DNA of 5,756 bases from contig JANYKF010000471.1 of assembly GCA_025361665.1 (NCBI GenBank), positions 1 through 5,756 on the forward strand, written 5' to 3'. Below the pieces are notes generated by a model that worked only from the letters and a program-made list of their open reading frames with translations, was not told the origin of the DNA and ran no database searches. A program made the position numbers and the translations under genes. This stretch comes from Clostridiaceae bacterium. Its GTDB lineage: Bacteria > Bacillota > Clostridia > DSM-8532. This document shows positions 4,119-5,756 of this stretch, piece after piece (position 1 is the first letter of the stretch; each line of letters begins with the position of its first letter).

Positions 4119-5756
4119 TCATGCCCGCTGCCTCGAAAAGGATGTCCAGGCGGAAGTCGCCGCTTTCCGGCACACGCGTCTTGACAATCCCCTCGCCGAA
4201 TTTCTTGTGCAGCACCCTCTCCCCGACGGAGACGGATTCGCTGGCCGCTTCGGGCCCCGTGAACAGGCGGATGCGGTTTTTCAGTTCCGTGATGTCAGCC
4301 GCCTGTGAGAAAATACCCGTATTTGAACTGCTTGTGCTTGAAGCGCCTGTGGCTGGAATGCCCGTTTTTACCGAGTCTCCGGCGCCCATCGGCCTGCCGG
4401 GTTTCACCACGGAGGCATTCGCCGAATCCATGGAGCCTTTCCGCGCCGGAACACCATCGAGCAGATGAGCCGGAATCTCGTCCAGGAAACGGGAAGCCCG
4501 GTTGTACTGGGTGTTCCCGAACAGCATGCGGCAACGCGCATTGGTCAGGTACAGCGCTTCCCGGGCGCGGGTGATGCCGACATACGCCAGGCGGCGTTCC
4601 TCCTCCAGCTTGTCTTCGCCTTCCATAATGGAACGGTAGCTTGGAAAGACACCTTCCTCCAGTCCGGCAAGAAACACGATGGGAAACTCAAGTCCCTTCG
4701 CGCTGTGGATGGTCATCAGAATGACCCGATCCACTTCTTCGCCGCTGAGTGAATCGACATCGGCTACCAGCGAGATGTGCGCGAGGAAATTCTCAAGGTT
4801 CGGCTCCTCCTCGGTCATGTCCACGAATTCATTGGCGACCGATAAAAACTCCTTGATGTTTTCGACGCGTGTGGCGGAATCTTCTGAATTCTCAATCTGA
4901 AGTTCGTGCAGCAGCCCGCTTTTCTCGATCAGCATTTCGATGGCCGTGACCAGTTCGACCGAGCGGATCGATTCCCGCATGCCCTGCACGAATTGCGTGA
5001 ACGAAAGAAGGTTCGACGCGGCCCGGCCCAGTTCCGGGTAGGAATGCACCTGCTGCATCACGGTGAACAGGGTGATTTCATGCAGAATCGCAAGCTGGGA
5101 AACGCGATCGAGCGTGGTCTTCCCAATGCCCCGCCTGGGAACATTCACAATGCGTTGAAGGGACACTTCGTCATTTGGATTCTGGAGCACGCGCAGCCAT
5201 GCGATCACATCTTTGATTTCCTTGCGATCGTAGAACCTCTGGCCTCCGACGATTTTGTAAGGAATTCCCATTTTCATGAGTGTGTCCTCAAAGACGCGGG
5301 ACTGGGCGTTCAGGCGGTACAGGACTGCCATTTCGCCATATTTCCGGCCTTCCCGGTTCATCCCGCGGGCCATGTCGGCCACGAACCATGCCTCTTCGTG
5401 TTCCGTGCCGGCTTCGAACCGGTGAACGGGAGAGCCCGTCCTGTTTTCCGTCCACAGTTTCTTGTCCTTGCGGCCGGTGTTGTTGTGGATGACGCCATTC
5501 GCCGCATCCAGGATGTTTTTGGTGGAACGGTAGTTCTGCTCGAGCTTGATCGTGCGGCAGCCCGGAAAGTCCTGCTCGAAGTCGAGGATGTTGCGCAGGT
5601 TCGCACCACGCCAGCCGTATATCATCTGATCGTCGTCGCCCACCACGCAGATGTTGCGGGATTTGTCGGCAAAAAGGCTGACCAGCATGTACTGCGCAGT
5701 ATTCGTGTCCTGGTATTCGTCGACCAGCACATACCGGAACTTGTCCTGATAGTGGG
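4078..5756 (-). CDS. pcrA: ATP-dependent DNA helicase PcrA/UvrD (superfamily 1), N-terminus outside window
   Basis: This is the last 558 or so residues of a PcrA/UvrD-type 3'-5' DNA helicase, which acts in nucleotide excision repair, rolling-circle replication and clearing RNA polymerase or RecA from DNA. Motifs in the visible part (numbered from its first full codon) are II/DExx VDEYQDTN (11-18), III VGDDDQMIYGWRGA (38-51), IV LEQNYRST (71-78), the 2B-linked RFYDRKEIKDV (174-184), VPRRGIG (205-211), V TIHSAKGLEFP (348-358) and VI EERRLAYVGITRARE (385-399). A Ser/Thr/Gly-rich linker follows, then GERVLHKKFGEGIV (511-524), the Tudor-like C-terminal domain that in PcrA/UvrD binds RNA polymerase. 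That domain favours PcrA/UvrD over Rep. Walker A and about 180 residues lie beyond the right edge. The frame reads through a GTG at 5730, which is an internal valine and not a start. The usual serine of DQSIY is methionine here. The 3' end is tandemly duplicated. Confidence 0.97.
   Translation of the reverse strand, partial: HYQDKFRYVLVDEYQDTNTAQYMLVSLFADKSRNICVVGDDDQMIYGWRGANLRNILDFEQDFPGCRTIKLEQNYRSTKNILDAANGVIHNNTGRKDKKLWTENRTGSPVHRFEAGTEHEEAWFVADMARGMNREGRKYGEMAVLYRLNAQSRVFEDTLMKMGIPYKIVGGQRFYDRKEIKDVIAWLRVLQNPNDEVSLQRIVNVPRRGIGKTTLDRVSQLAILHEITLFTVMQQVHSYPELGRAASNLLSFTQFVQGMRESIRSVELVTAIEMLIEKSGLLHELQIENSEDSATRVENIKEFLSVANEFVDMTEEEPNLENFLAHISLVADVDSLSGEEVDRVILMTIHSAKGLEFPIVFLAGLEEGVFPSYRSIMEGEDKLEEERRLAYVGITRAREALYLTNARCRMLFGNTQYNRASRFLDEIPAHLLDGVPARKGSMDSANASVVKPGRPMGAGDSVKTGIPATGASSTSSSNTGIFSQAADITELKNRIRLFTGPEAASESVSVGERVLHKKFGEGIVKTRVPESGDFRLDILFEAAGMKRLMESFAKLKKI

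Overview
The window is ordinary bacterial chromosome, dense in genes and fairly GC-rich. It fits a Gram-positive-type bacterium, most likely a GC-rich member of the Bacillota (Clostridia-like). The support is the strong AGGAGG-type ribosome binding sites, a PcrA-type helicase with the short RNA-polymerase-binding C-terminal domain, a MurC ending in an ITMGAGDV motif, and a family of GNAT acetyltransferases with an RGNHFA loop. The taxonomy is inferred from motifs only; no marker gene is complete enough to settle it.

Layout. At the left edge the 3' part of murC (peptidoglycan precursor ligase) runs rightward. It overlaps tail to tail with a leftward cluster of three genes: a CbbX/CbxX-type AAA+ ATPase with a disordered Pro/Gly-rich N-terminus, a YgjP-like zinc metallopeptidase and a GNAT acetyltransferase. 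Both junctions in this cluster are 4-base ATGA overlaps, so the three genes are very probably co-transcribed and translationally coupled. A strong RBS and a plausible sigma-A-type promoter lie just upstream of the ATPase. Before them is a 340-base gene-free stretch holding a weak terminator-like hairpin and a striking array of eleven 14-bp tandem repeats. The array abuts two 24-bp repeats, and the second of these forms the end of the next gene. That gene is a HAD-family phosphatase/phosphomutase-like hydrolase, also leftward. Upstream of it, at the right edge, is the pcrA/uvrD helicase gene (about three quarters present, N-terminus outside the window). pcrA and the HAD gene are 94 bases apart with no visible promoter between them, so they may form one transcription unit.

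What is unusual. The protein-coding genes are all recognisable families. The most unusual signal is in the non-coding DNA: two neighbouring genes (HAD and pcrA) both have their 3' ends, stop-codon region included, tandemly duplicated just downstream, and one of these duplications passes directly into the 14-bp array. The second point of interest is the coupled AAA+ ATPase / metallopeptidase / acetyltransferase trio, whose joint function I cannot name.
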